Numbered from the stretch's first letter, positions 26,681 to 35,362 are shown. The stretch is DNA of 50,407 nt from Synergistaceae bacterium (GCA_031272035.1 JAISUO010000121.1:1-50407), one strand, 5' to 3'. Numbers and translations: made by a program. Notes: a model not told the origin generated them from the letters alone.

Positions 26681-28426
26681 GTGCCTCAGACGGGGAACAA
26701 AAACGGTGTAAAAATGAGAAATTCCATTGAGGTCGATCTGAAAACGATTTTGCTGAAGACGATTGAAAATCTTGCCAGAGCGGAAAACAAAGCTCTTCCC
26801 AAGGATTTGGACTTTGAGATTGAACGCCCCAAACGGGAAGGACAGGGCGATCGCGCCACCAGCGCGGCGCTGCAGCTGGCGAAATCCTTTGGCGTTTCCC
26901 CCCGGGATTTGGCCGTAAAAATAACGGCCATGATGCAAAAGGAACTGGCCGCGGCGGGAAAAGCCGATCTTGTAGAAAAAATCGAAGTCGCCGGGCCGGG
27001 CTTCATCAATTTCTTTTTGTCCAAAAACTGGCTGTACGCCGTTCTGGAGGATGTCCTGAACGAGGGGGAAAACTATGGAGCCTCCAATCTGGGGCAGGGA
27101 CGTCGGGTACAGGTGGAATTCGTCAGCGCCAACCCAACCGGTCCCCTGCACATCGGGCACGGTCGCGGGGCGGCCGTAGGAGACGCTTTGGCCAATCTTC
27201 TGGCCTTCACCGGCTGGAAGGTGGAGCGGGAATACTACATCAACGATGCGGGGCTCCAAATGGAAATTCTGGGGCGTTCCACTCAGGCCCGCTATTTTGA
27301 GGTTCTGGGATGTCCGGAGAAGGCTCCCTTTCCTGACGACGGCTACAAGGGCGATTATATTTACGACCTGGCGAAGACCGTCATTTCCCAGGAGAAGGAG
27401 CGATTTCTCTCCATGCCGCTTTCCGAAAGCCTGCCCTGGTTCAAGCGTTTTGCGGGAGACACGATTCTCGGGGAGATCAAATCAGACCTGGCGAATTTCG
27501 GCGTCATCTTCGACGTATGGTTTTCTGAAAGCACCCTTTACACCCGCAACCTGGTGCCTCAGGCCATGGAGCATCTGAAAAGCCGGGGTTACGCCTTTGA
27601 GTCGGACGGGGCTCTGTGGTTCAAATCCTCGGACTTCACGGACGAAAAAGACCGCGTCCTGATCCGCACGAATGGAGTGCCCACCTATTTCGCCTCGGAC
27701 ATCGCCTACCACAAGGAAAAATTTGACCGAGGGTTCGACAGGGTCATCGACATCTGGGGGGCCGATCATCACGGATACGTTCCCCGCATGAAGGCGGGCG
27801 TGGAGGCCATTGGACGTTCTCCCGACGACCTGTGCGTTCTGCTGATCCAGTTCGTCAATCTGGTTCGGGATGGAGTCCAGGTCCCCATGTCCACGAGATC
27901 GGGGCAGTTCGTCACCCTGCACGACGTGGTGGAGGAGGTGGGAGTGGACGCCACCCGGTACTTCTTTCTGACCCGCCGCAGCGACAGTCAGCTGGACTTC
28001 GACCTGGAGCTGGCCAAACGTCAAAGCAACGACAATCCGGTCTACTATGTTCAGTACGCTCATGCCCGCATCTGTAGCATCTGTCGGGAACTGACCGAAC
28101 GGGGCGGCAGGATGCCCGAACTGACAGCCCTGAATCCCGACAGCGTGAAAGAGGTGCTGGATGGAGAGGAAACCCGCAGACTGCTAAACGCTCTGGCGTT
28201 CTTCCCTCAGGAGATTGAAAACGCGTCGCTGGAGACGGCCCCCCATGCGATCACGACCTGCGCCTATAACCTGGCGGGATGTTTTCATTCCTTCTACAAT
28301 ACGAACCGCATCCTGGGAGAAGCTCCGGATGTGGAAGGAGCGCGTCTTCTGGTGGCGGAAGCCGTTCGCGTCGTTCTGGTCCGCTGCCTGAAACTTCTTG
28401 GAGTCTCCGCTCCGGAAAGGATGTAA
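26681..28426 (+). CDS. argS: Arginyl-tRNA synthetase
   Basis: A 581-residue class I aminoacyl-tRNA synthetase. The N-terminal Arg-tRNA-specific domain is present (to about residue 125). The ATP site HIGH is at 157-160 within SANPTGPLHIGHGRG. The KMSKS equivalent is the MSTRSG loop, and the C-terminal anticodon-binding (DALR) domain ends near the stop. The start is GTG at 26681, with GGAGGGG 5 bases upstream; the first ATG lies 11 codons later and has no better site. The downstream division gene begins five bases after the stop. Confidence 0.96.
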   Translation: MPQTGNKNGVKMRNSIEVDLKTILLKTIENLARAENKALPKDLDFEIERPKREGQGDRATSAALQLAKSFGVSPRDLAVKITAMMQKELAAAGKADLVEKIEVAGPGFINFFLSKNWLYAVLEDVLNEGENYGASNLGQGRRVQVEFVSANPTGPLHIGHGRGAAVGDALANLLAFTGWKVEREYYINDAGLQMEILGRSTQARYFEVLGCPEKAPFPDDGYKGDYIYDLAKTVISQEKERFLSMPLSESLPWFKRFAGDTILGEIKSDLANFGVIFDVWFSESTLYTRNLVPQAMEHLKSRGYAFESDGALWFKSSDFTDEKDRVLIRTNGVPTYFASDIAYHKEKFDRGFDRVIDIWGADHHGYVPRMKAGVEAIGRSPDDLCVLLIQFVNLVRDGVQVPMSTRSGQFVTLHDVVEEVGVDATRYFFLTRRSDSQLDFDLELAKRQSNDNPVYYVQYAHARICSICRELTERGGRMPELTALNPDSVKEVLDGEETRRLLNALAFFPQEIENASLETAPHAITTCAYNLAGCFHSFYNTNRILGEAPDVEGARLLVAEAVRVVLVRCLKLLGVSAPERM

Positions 28427-28431
28427 AATTC

Positions 28432-28734
28432 GTGCCGCGTCTGCGTTGGGTCATCATCACTGCCGTCGCGCTTCTGGCCATTTTTATCGCAGGCACGGTC
28501 TATTTTTTTGAATTTCGCAGAATCGGCGATTTGAAGGCCGACGTGGCGAAAAAACTTGTCCGGCTGGACGAAAAAGAACGCAGTGTAAACGAATATCGGG
28601 AAAAGGTCGAGTTCTACAAAACGAAAGAGGGAATCGCCCATCTGGCCCGGGAAGAGTACAATCTGGCTTTTCCCGGCGAACGAATCTACATCATCGTCCC
28701 CGAGTCGTCCGATCCCGTCCCTCCCCTGCCCTGA
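28432..28734 (+). CDS. FtsB/DivIC-type septum formation protein
   Basis: A 100-residue bitopic protein. It has a short cytoplasmic start, one transmembrane helix (about residues 6-25), a coiled coil with charged heptads (about 30-60), and the terminal KEGIAHLAREEYNLAFPGE pattern that marks the FtsB/DivIC family. Such proteins bind FtsL and FtsQ/DivIB and help activate septal wall synthesis. The start is GTG at 28432, with GGAAAGG spanning the end of argS. The proline-rich tail is short. A position directly after argS suggests co-transcription. Confidence 0.8.
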   Translation: MPRLRWVIITAVALLAIFIAGTVYFFEFRRIGDLKADVAKKLVRLDEKERSVNEYREKVEFYKTKEGIAHLAREEYNLAFPGERIYIIVPESSDPVPPLP

Positions 28735-28776
28735 CAGCGGGTTATACTGAATCAGGCCAGGCGAACTCAGGAACAT

Positions 28777-28788
28777 GCTTCCGGAAGC
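28777..28788. repeat. 12-bp perfect palindrome
   Basis: GCTTCCGGAAGC lies 37 bases upstream of the YjfB-type gene. It overlaps GCCGATAC, which resembles a sigma-28 -10 box (GCCGATAA), but no matching -35 (TAAA) is present at the right distance. Confidence 0.4.
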
Positions 28789-28824
28789 CGATACTGAAAC
28801 TGAGATGCGAAGGAGGTGACGGCC

Positions 28825-28995
28825 ATGGATATTACTACGGGCATTGCGCAGGCTTCGATGACCATGTCTCTGGTCAAAGTTGCTACGGAAGCACAGACGG
28901 CAGTGCTGAAGAACGTCATGGACACTCAGAAAGAGGCCCTTTCTATCCTTCTGCAGTCCCTCGGTGTGGGGCAGCAGATCAACATTCAGGCATAA
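28825..28995 (+). CDS. YjfB-type putative motility protein, 56 residues
   Basis: A very short gene with an ideal AGGAGGTGA ribosome site 5 bases before its ATG and a strong terminator 26 bases after its stop. The 56-residue product starts MDITTGIAQASMTMSL and continues as an amphipathic helix with AVLKNVMDTQKEALSILLQSL. This fits the YjfB family of putative motility proteins, small helical proteins of unknown biochemical role found in flagellated bacteria. The combination of ribosome site, composition and terminator makes it a convincing gene despite its size. No flagellar gene lies in the window to support a motility role. Confidence 0.78.
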   Translation: MDITTGIAQASMTMSLVKVATEAQTAVLKNVMDTQKEALSILLQSLGVGQQINIQA

Positions 28996-29021
28996 GGGCG
29001 CGGGTGATCACATCTCATTTG

Positions 29022-29051
29022 AAAAGGAGGGGCCCTGCCTCTCCTTTTTTT
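29022..29051 (+). terminator. Rho-independent terminator
   Basis: AAAAGGAG plus GGG pairs with CCT plus CTCCTTTT around a 5-base loop, followed by a run of seven Ts. It ends the argS-divIC-yjfB direction. Confidence 0.85.
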
Positions 29052-29097
29052 GTATTGTTCATCGTTTACTGTCAAAATCACTGTTTTTACGAGCAAT

Positions 29098-29128
29098 TTG
29101 ACTGATGCCATCCTTTCATTCGTATATT
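29098..29128 (+). promoter_or_regulatory. Candidate promoter for the glutaminase cluster
   Basis: TTGACT (29098-29103) and TATATT (29123-29128) are spaced by 19 bases, directly after the terminator. The spacing is long, so the match is only fair. Confidence 0.35.
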
Positions 29129-29244
29129 AGACTGCAGTAAAACAATTCATGATTTCAATATCCTTCCGGCAAACACTCCTGTGAGCGGGAAAGACTTGAG
29201 ACAGAGTGAACGTTGGCGTATGACCCTAAAGGAGAGTTGAGACT

Positions 29245-29346
29245 ATGCAACGATGGATACCTTTTCAGAACCGCTGTCCGGAAACGGCGCTGTCGATCAT
29301 TTGCGGCCCGCTTCGCCGGGCCCGAATCTCAACAGAAAAAAACTGA
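29245..29346 (+). CDS. Possible 33-residue leader ORF before glutaminase
   Basis: An ATG with AAAGGAGAG 8 bases upstream opens a 33-codon frame whose TGA ends one base before the glutaminase ATG. The ribosome site is better than that of glutaminase itself, so it may serve translational coupling or attenuation. The peptide starts MQRWIPFQNRCPETAL and matches nothing I recognise. It could equally be a chance frame. Confidence 0.3.
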   Translation: MQRWIPFQNRCPETALSIICGPLRRARISTEKN

Positions 29347-29347
29347 A

Positions 29348-30307
29348 ATGATGAACTGGAACGCGAAACATCCCACTCAGGAATTGCTTGTCAGCGCCCT
29401 CAGATCCTGTCGTGCTCAGCCAGGCGAGGGCGGCATCGCGTCTTATATTCCGGAGCTGGCATCCGTAGATCCTTCGCTTTTTGCTCTGTCCATGACGACG
29501 ATGGAGGGAAAGAGCTTTTCGGCGGGAGACAGCGACTATCTTTTTTCGATGCAGTCCATATCGAAAGTCGTCGCCCTTGCTTTCGCTCTTGAACATTACG
29601 GCGCGGACTGCGTATTCAGATATACGGGCATGGAGCCCTGCGCGGAGGCGTTCAACTCCATCCTGAAACTGGAAACCAGATCCTCCATACCCATGAACCC
29701 CTTTATCAACGCGGGGGCCATCTCCATTTGCTCGCTCATTCTCAACCGGCACGGAGTCAACGCCCTCCAGGATGTGCTGGAGTTCATTTCCTTTCTGATT
29801 CTTCGGGAACAGGGAGGGAAACGTCCTGTCCTTTCCGTCAATCAAAAGATCTACGAATCCGAAGCCACCACAGCCGACCGCAACAGATCGCTGGCTTACT
29901 TCATGCATGGCAGCGGAACTCTCGCCTGCGATGTGGAGGAGACGCTTGCTCTTTATTTCAGCCTTTGCAGCACAGAAATTCACACAGAGGACCTTTCCTT
30001 TATGGGAGCGACCATTGCCAGAGGCGGTATCAACCCCGCCACAGGCAGAAGAGTGCTGAGCCAGGACACAGCCTGCGCCCTTCTCGGACTCATGGCAACC
30101 TGCGGACTTTACGACGAATCGGGAGAATTTGCCGTCCGGGCCGGAATCCCCGCCAAAAGTGGAGTTTCCGGAGGGATTCTCGCGGTAGTTCCAGGCCAGA
30201 TGGGACTGGCGGTTTTCTCCCCGGGCATTAACACGAAGGGCAACTCCATTGCGGGGATGAGGGCCCTGACCTGGCTGTCCCGGGAAATGCGTCTGAGAGG
30301 TCTGTGA
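29348..30307 (+). CDS. glsA: Glutaminase A
   Basis: A 319-residue serine-dependent beta-lactamase-fold glutaminase that hydrolyses L-glutamine to glutamate and ammonia. The Ser-xx-Lys dyad is in SMQSISK (S70, K73). Other family landmarks are NPFINAGAI, the ESEATTADRNRSLAYF block, and the C-terminal KSGVSGGILAVVPG with SPGINTKGNS. The length matches the bacterial GlsA family. Two adjacent ATGs (29348, 29351) can serve as start; neither has a good ribosome site of its own, and a 33-codon frame ends just before them. It heads the cluster with two membrane proteins and an M20 hydrolase, suggesting amino-acid-conjugate catabolism. Confidence 0.93.
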   Translation: MMNWNAKHPTQELLVSALRSCRAQPGEGGIASYIPELASVDPSLFALSMTTMEGKSFSAGDSDYLFSMQSISKVVALAFALEHYGADCVFRYTGMEPCAEAFNSILKLETRSSIPMNPFINAGAISICSLILNRHGVNALQDVLEFISFLILREQGGKRPVLSVNQKIYESEATTADRNRSLAYFMHGSGTLACDVEETLALYFSLCSTEIHTEDLSFMGATIARGGINPATGRRVLSQDTACALLGLMATCGLYDESGEFAVRAGIPAKSGVSGGILAVVPGQMGLAVFSPGINTKGNSIAGMRALTWLSREMRLRGL

Positions 30308-30394
30308 CAAATCGTTTTCCCCGGCATTCGTTCTTTATGTTCAATTGTCCGTTGCTAAGTATTTTCGGTTTTTATTGGTTAGGAGGTATTCCCG

Positions 30395-31120
30395 TTGTCT
30401 GAATCTATGAGTGAGATACTGAACGGCAACATCCTTTTTCTCGTGTGCGGCGTCATTATCATTTACGTGACGATCCAGGCTCTTCTGTTCATCCGTCTCG
30501 CCTGGCGCCGGGGAGGAGAACTTGGTCTGGAAGAACGAACCATGCGTCAGGCCATGACGAACAGCGCGGTTTTTTCCATCATTCCCTCGCTGCCCATCGT
30601 CATTATGCTCATGGTGCTGACCCAGACCTTTGGACGCTATTTCCCCTGGCTCCGTCTGTCCGTCATTGGCTCGGCGGCCTATGAAAACATGGCCGCCGAC
30701 ATTACCGCTAAATCCTACGGGCTGACCGGGCTCAAGGATCCTGCCTTTTCTCCGGAAATCTATGTGGCGGCTTTCTGGGTCATGAGCGTCGGCATCATCT
30801 GGGGAATCGTGTTCAATATTTTTTTCCTGGGAACGCTGGACAAAAAAGCCAAAAACCTTCAGGAAAAAGGCGGAGGGTTTATACAATACGCCAGTACGGC
30901 CCTCTTTATGGGTATGCTGGCCGTTATGTCCGCCCCTTATATCACCAACACCAGGAACAAAACGGGAATCTTGAGTTTTTGCGCGGCAGCGGCGGCCGCG
31001 CTCATCATGGAAAAAATAGCGCGTAAAAGGGACATCAGAGTTCTTCGGGAATTTTCTTTCCCCATCAGCCTTCTTATCGGCATGTCCGCCGCTGTTTTGA
31101 CGACTCCCCTGTTCCGTTAG
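30395..31120 (+). CDS. DUF5058 membrane protein
   Basis: A 241-residue polytopic membrane protein with about six hydrophobic helices, matching DUF5058. A polar loop with FPWLRLSVIGSAAYENMAADI and an IYVAAFWVMSVGIIWG segment are recognisable. The function of the family is unknown. The start is TTG at 30395, with AGGAGG 8 bases upstream. It is the first of two adjacent membrane-protein genes followed by an M20 amidohydrolase, which suggests (by inference only) a two-part transporter for the substrate or product of that hydrolase. Confidence 0.8.
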   Translation: MSESMSEILNGNILFLVCGVIIIYVTIQALLFIRLAWRRGGELGLEERTMRQAMTNSAVFSIIPSLPIVIMLMVLTQTFGRYFPWLRLSVIGSAAYENMAADITAKSYGLTGLKDPAFSPEIYVAAFWVMSVGIIWGIVFNIFFLGTLDKKAKNLQEKGGGFIQYASTALFMGMLAVMSAPYITNTRNKTGILSFCAAAAAALIMEKIARKRDIRVLREFSFPISLLIGMSAAVLTTPLFR

Positions 31121-31149
31121 CCATTTCAAAAAATTTGGAGGTGTTTATA

Positions 31150-31824
31150 TTGGATCAGGATCGTTCTTTCGATCTCGCGGTCAACAGGCTGGGAAAAATC
31201 TCCAGTATCGCAGCGCTTCTTTTCATGGCGGCGGCTCCCCTGTATATCACCTGGGCCGTGGGAATCTCTCCGGATACAGGGAAGATATTCACCGCCATAT
31301 TTAACGTGGCTGTGGTCTTCATTCCCGTCTGCTGTATCGAAAATATCTCATATTATCCTGTTCTCGGGGCAGGCGGTCTCTATCTCAGCTGCATAACCGG
31401 AAATATCCTGAACATGAAGCTGCCGGCTTCCGTTTCGGGAATGAACATCGCCGGGGTCAACCCGGGCAGCAAGGAAGGAGAAGTCATCTCCATCCTCTGC
31501 ATAGCGATTTCTTCCATTACGACGGCGGTCATCCTCTTCATCGGTATGCTGGGAATTGGCTTTTTGGCCCCCTGGCTTGAATCTCCCGTCCTGAAACCCG
31601 GGTTCGACAACGTCATGCCCGCTCTGATGGGAGCTCTGTCCGTTCCTTTTTTCTTCAGAGACAGGAAGCTGAGCGCCGCTCCACTGATCATCGCCGTCGC
31701 GATGTGCTTCATTCTGGGCCCTGTCGGCGTTCAGCGCAGTCAGAGTTTCATCATGCCGCTGGTTATGGTGATCAGCGTTTTTGTTGCCTGGATTTTATAT
31801 AAAAAGAGGAGCCTTGAAAGATGA
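31150..31824 (+). CDS. Membrane protein partner of DUF5058
   Basis: A 224-residue polytopic membrane protein with about six helices, beginning with TTG at 31150 behind GGAGGT. I do not recognise a named domain. It has a cysteine pair in PVCCIENISYYPVLGAGGLYL and a conserved-looking loop SGMNIAGVNPGSKEGEV. Its size, helix number and position next to the DUF5058 gene suggest the two proteins act together. Its ATGA stop overlaps the start of the M20 amidohydrolase by four bases, so the three are one translational unit. Confidence 0.7.
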   Translation: MDQDRSFDLAVNRLGKISSIAALLFMAAAPLYITWAVGISPDTGKIFTAIFNVAVVFIPVCCIENISYYPVLGAGGLYLSCITGNILNMKLPASVSGMNIAGVNPGSKEGEVISILCIAISSITTAVILFIGMLGIGFLAPWLESPVLKPGFDNVMPALMGALSVPFFFRDRKLSAAPLIIAVAMCFILGPVGVQRSQSFIMPLVMVISVFVAWILYKKRSLER

Positions 31825-33260
31825 CAGCGCTCAAAGATAAAATTTCCATGCTGGTGGAGAACAAACGGGATACTTTTATTGCGCTCAGCGACAAAATTTG
31901 GGATTGCGCGGAAATTCGTTTTGACCTCCCCCACTCCGCCGACGCTTTCTGCAAAGTTCTGGAAAGCGAAGGATTTCAGGTCGAACGCGGACTTGCGGGA
32001 ATGTCCCACGCCTTTATCGCCGCCTGGTCCAACGGCCCGGGGCCCTGTATCGGATACCTGGGCGAGTACGATGCACTGGCCGGACTCAGCCAGATGGAGA
32101 ACTCCGCCACTCGAACCCCGAAAGACGAAGGCCGACCGGGACACGGCTGTGGTCATCAGGCGCTGGGTGCCGGAGCTCTGGCCGCTGCCGTAACCCTGAA
32201 GGATTATATGCGGGAAAACGGTCTGAAGGGAACGGTGCGTTATTACGGCTGTCCCGGAGAAGAGAGCGGTTCGGGCAAGGCCTACATGGCCCGGGCCGGA
32301 CTGTTCAGCGATTTGGACGCGGCTCTCACCTGGCATCCCTACGCCGTCTGCCGGCCTCTCTCCATGAGCAGCCTGGCAAATTATCAGATTTATTTTCATT
32401 TTAAGGGAATCGCCGCTCATGCAGCCGCCGCCCCTCACCTGGGGCGCAGCGCGCTGGACGCCGTGGAGCTCATGAACGTCGGCATCAACTATCTTCGAGA
32501 ACACGTCATTCAGGAGGCTCGAATTCACTACGCCACGATCGACGCCGGAGGGGACGCCCCGAATGTGGTGCAGCCCCGCGCCACCTCCCTCTATTTTATC
32601 CGGGCGCCCAAAACCACTCAGGTCCGGGAAATTTTCGCCCGAGTGAAGGACGTTGCAAAAGGAGCCGCTTTGATGACGGGGACGGAGCTGACCATCGAAT
32701 GGGACAGCGCCTGCGCGGAGCTCATCCCCAACGAAACGCTGGCTCGACTGGCCCATGAAAAAATGATGGAGCTTGGACCTTATCCTGTAACTCCCGAAGA
32801 AGAGGCCTATGCAAAACGTTTTGTGGAAACATTGAGCGATCAGGACCGAGAGCGGGCCTTCAGCAGTCTTATTCAGACCTATGGCCCTTCGTTCACGGAG
32901 GAGGCCAGGAGAATTTCCGCCAAAGCGGTGGCTAACGATATTCTGCCGTTTCATGCCACGGAAGCGGCTCTTCCCGGCTCCACAGACGTGGGAGACGTGA
33001 GTTTCAACGTGCCCACGGGGCAGATTGGCGTCGCCTGTTTCCCCAACGGAACCGTGGAACATTCCTGGCAGTGGGTGGCCACAGGAAAATCCGGAATTTG
33101 TCATAAGGGAATGCTTTTGGCAGGGAAAACTCTGGCTCTGACCGGCGCGGAACTGCTGCAAAACCCCGACCTGATCGAAAAGGCGAAAGAAGAGTTTCGC
33201 GTCCGCACTGCCGACAACAAATATCACTGCGCCATCCCTCCCGAGGTGACCCCTCACTGA
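31821..33260 (+). CDS. M20-family amidohydrolase (AbgB-like)
   Basis: A 479-residue zinc peptidase/amidohydrolase of family M20, closest in pattern to the AbgB (p-aminobenzoyl-glutamate hydrolase subunit B) group. Metal ligands are visible in GHGCGH (107-112), PGEESGS with E147/E148, and H172 in WHPYAV. The dimerisation lid domain lies around residues 190-320 (FKGIAAHAAAAPHLGRSALDAVELMNVG). The substrate is probably an N-acyl or aminoacyl-amide compound; its true identity is open. It overlaps the membrane-protein gene before it by four bases and is followed by a terminator. Confidence 0.9.
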   Translation: MTALKDKISMLVENKRDTFIALSDKIWDCAEIRFDLPHSADAFCKVLESEGFQVERGLAGMSHAFIAAWSNGPGPCIGYLGEYDALAGLSQMENSATRTPKDEGRPGHGCGHQALGAGALAAAVTLKDYMRENGLKGTVRYYGCPGEESGSGKAYMARAGLFSDLDAALTWHPYAVCRPLSMSSLANYQIYFHFKGIAAHAAAAPHLGRSALDAVELMNVGINYLREHVIQEARIHYATIDAGGDAPNVVQPRATSLYFIRAPKTTQVREIFARVKDVAKGAALMTGTELTIEWDSACAELIPNETLARLAHEKMMELGPYPVTPEEEAYAKRFVETLSDQDRERAFSSLIQTYGPSFTEEARRISAKAVANDILPFHATEAALPGSTDVGDVSFNVPTGQIGVACFPNGTVEHSWQWVATGKSGICHKGMLLAGKTLALTGAELLQNPDLIEKAKEEFRVRTADNKYHCAIPPEVTPH

Positions 33261-33302
33261 CGGTTAATCGCGCAAATAATTGAATATCGTCGTTTTTCCA
33301 GA

Positions 33303-33329
33303 CCTCCCGAAGACAGCGGGGGGTTTTTT
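33303..33329 (+). terminator. Rho-independent terminator
   Basis: CCTCCCG pairs with CGGGGGG (one G-T) around a 7-base loop and is followed by six Ts. It closes the glsA-M20 cluster. Confidence 0.85.
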
Positions 33330-33341
33330 GTATCCATAGAC

Positions 33342-33347
33342 TATAAT
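33342..33347 (+). promoter_or_regulatory. Candidate -10 element for otnK
   Basis: A perfect TATAAT 45 bases before the otnK start. The -35 position falls inside the preceding terminator and is not convincing. Confidence 0.3.
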
Positions 33348-33391
33348 AATATCAATTCAAAAAGGTATATTTAAAGTTTGGAGTGTAGGGC

Positions 33392-34675
33392 ATGAGTGAG
33401 AACACCGGCAAAAAACAGACGCTGTTTCTCGGTTGTGTGGCCGACGATTTTACAGGAGCCAGCGACGCCGCATCTTTTTTGGTGAATGAAGGTCTGCCCG
33501 TCCTGCTGTACAATGGAATTCCCAAAAACGCGGAGGGACTGGAAAACTGCGCCGCAGCGGTTATCGCGCTCAAAAGCCGCAGCGCCCCGGTCAGCGAGGC
33601 GGTGAAAGACAGCCGCGAGGCCTTTCGTTTTCTTGTGGAGAATGGCGCAAAGCAGCTTTACAGTAAATATTGTTCCACTTTCGACTCCACATCCACAGGC
33701 AACATCGGCCCCGTCACGGATGCCATGCTGGATGAGCTGAATCTGCCTTATACCCTGCTGTGTCCCTCCCTGCCGGTGAATAAAAGGCAGGTGAGAGACG
33801 GACATCTTTATGTGGAGGGTGTGCCTCTGAACGAAAGTCCCATGAAAAATCACCCCCTCAACCCCATGTGGGACAGCTTCATCCCCACACTGATGAAAGA
33901 TCAGGGAAAATATCCCTCTCTGGTTCTGAACGCCGGGATGCTCAATGACCCTGCGGGAGCGGCCCTCAGAGAAGTGAAACTTTTCGGTGAGAGACACCCC
34001 CGCTTTTACGTGGTGCCAGATTATGAAAATGACGAACAGGGACGAAGAATCGTAGAAATTTTCGGTTCTCTCCGTTTCCTGACGGGAGGTTCCGGTCTTC
34101 TGGGCCCTCTGGCGAACCGCTGCAGGAGGGAGTACGGCGCTCCGCGAGAGTTTTCCGTGGAGAGCAAAACCTCGGGGCCGGGGATTCTTCTTTCAGGGAG
34201 CTGCTCCAAAGCCACGCGGGAACAAATTCAAACGTATCGGAAAGCGGGAGGCCCCGCCCTTGCCGTGAGTCCCGACCGTTTGCTGGACGGGACTCAGACG
34301 GTGGACGAGATCTGGAGTTTCGCCCAGGAGCATGACAATCCCCTGATCTACAGCGCGGGGGCCGAGCCCGATGGAAAACGGGAGCCGGAGGCGGACTCGG
34401 AAAAAGCTTCCCGAATTTTGGAAAAAACCATGTCCCAAATCGGCCGACGCGCTTTCGAAAGGGGTTACACCCGTATCGTAGTTGCGGGTGGAGAAACCTC
34501 CGGAGCGGTTATGCTCGCTTTGGGGTTTGACGCTTTCCTGATCGGTCAAAGCATCGCGCCGGGGGTTCCTGTCATGGTTCCCGTTCAGCGCCGGGACGTT
34601 CGTCTGGCTCTGAAATCGGGCAATTTCGGCCAGCCGGATTTCTTTGCCCGGGCGCTGGAAATGACGGGCCGATAA
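33392..34675 (+). CDS. otnK: Four-carbon acid sugar kinase (OtnK type)
   Basis: A 427-residue kinase of the DUF1537 (four-carbon acid sugar kinase) family. The N-terminal domain starts with GCVADDFTGASDAASFLV. The C-terminal nucleotide-binding domain shows GGETSGAVMLALG near residue 370. Paired with the aldolase-like gene behind it, the likely reaction is phosphorylation of 3-oxo-tetronate (or a related C4 acid sugar) at the 4-position. The dehydrogenase OtnD and isomerase OtnI that normally complete the pathway are not in the window. GGAG stands 8 bases before the ATG. Confidence 0.88.
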   Translation: MSENTGKKQTLFLGCVADDFTGASDAASFLVNEGLPVLLYNGIPKNAEGLENCAAAVIALKSRSAPVSEAVKDSREAFRFLVENGAKQLYSKYCSTFDSTSTGNIGPVTDAMLDELNLPYTLLCPSLPVNKRQVRDGHLYVEGVPLNESPMKNHPLNPMWDSFIPTLMKDQGKYPSLVLNAGMLNDPAGAALREVKLFGERHPRFYVVPDYENDEQGRRIVEIFGSLRFLTGGSGLLGPLANRCRREYGAPREFSVESKTSGPGILLSGSCSKATREQIQTYRKAGGPALAVSPDRLLDGTQTVDEIWSFAQEHDNPLIYSAGAEPDGKREPEADSEKASRILEKTMSQIGRRAFERGYTRIVVAGGETSGAVMLALGFDAFLIGQSIAPGVPVMVPVQRRDVRLALKSGNFGQPDFFARALEMTGR

Positions 34676-34741
34676 AAAACCCTCTTTAGGCCTTTTACTT
34701 TAAATTGGTATAAAAATAGAAAAAAGGCGAGGAATGAGACG

Positions 34742-35353
34742 ATGAGCAATACTCTCGAACTGCTGGAAAAAATCGAACTGGCGATCTGGATCGGAAAGAG
34801 CCTGTTTGAACGAGGAAAGACCGCCGGGGCTTCCGCGAACATGAGTTTTCTCCATGACGACCGGATATACATCACCGGAACCGGCACCTGTTTCGGCACG
34901 CTGACGCGAGATTCCTTTGCGGCGGTGGACCGGTCGGGGAACCTGCTGGAAGGGCTGCCTCCCAGCAAGGAAATGCCCCTCCATCTCGCGCTCTACAATA
35001 AAAAACCCAAAACAGGCGCAGTCATCCACACCCACAGCTTTCACTCGGTTCTCTGGTCCTGTCTGGCTCACGACAATCCGACGGACGTGATCCCCTCCTG
35101 GACGCCTTATCTGAAAAATCGTCTGGGAACTGTTGGGATCATCCCCTATGCGCCGCCGGGTTCTCAGGAGCTCTTCCGGCTCTTTGGCGAGCGGGTCGAA
35201 AAAAGCGACGGTTATTTGTTGGCCAATCACGGCCCGGTAGTCGGGGACAAAAATCTGATGTCCGCCTTCCACAGTCTTGAAGAGCTGGAGGAAAGCGCCC
35301 GTGTCGCCTGGGCTCTGAAAGACGAAAAAACAGCCGTTCTCATTCGAGAGTGA
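34742..35353 (+). CDS. otnC: 3-oxo-tetronate 4-phosphate decarboxylase (class II aldolase fold)
   Basis: A 203-residue class II aldolase/adducin-domain protein. The zinc ligands H96 and H98 (IHTHS) and H163 (ANHGP) are present, and the catalytic acid is E77 in SKEMPLHLALY. In OtnC this fold decarboxylates 3-oxo-tetronate 4-phosphate to dihydroxyacetone phosphate. The pairing with otnK is what points to that role over a fuculose- or ribulose-phosphate aldolase. It faces the next gene tail to tail with only nine bases between. Confidence 0.85.
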   Translation: MSNTLELLEKIELAIWIGKSLFERGKTAGASANMSFLHDDRIYITGTGTCFGTLTRDSFAAVDRSGNLLEGLPPSKEMPLHLALYNKKPKTGAVIHTHSFHSVLWSCLAHDNPTDVIPSWTPYLKNRLGTVGIIPYAPPGSQELFRLFGERVEKSDGYLLANHGPVVGDKNLMSAFHSLEELEESARVAWALKDEKTAVLIRE

Positions 35354-35362
35354 TCATCAATA

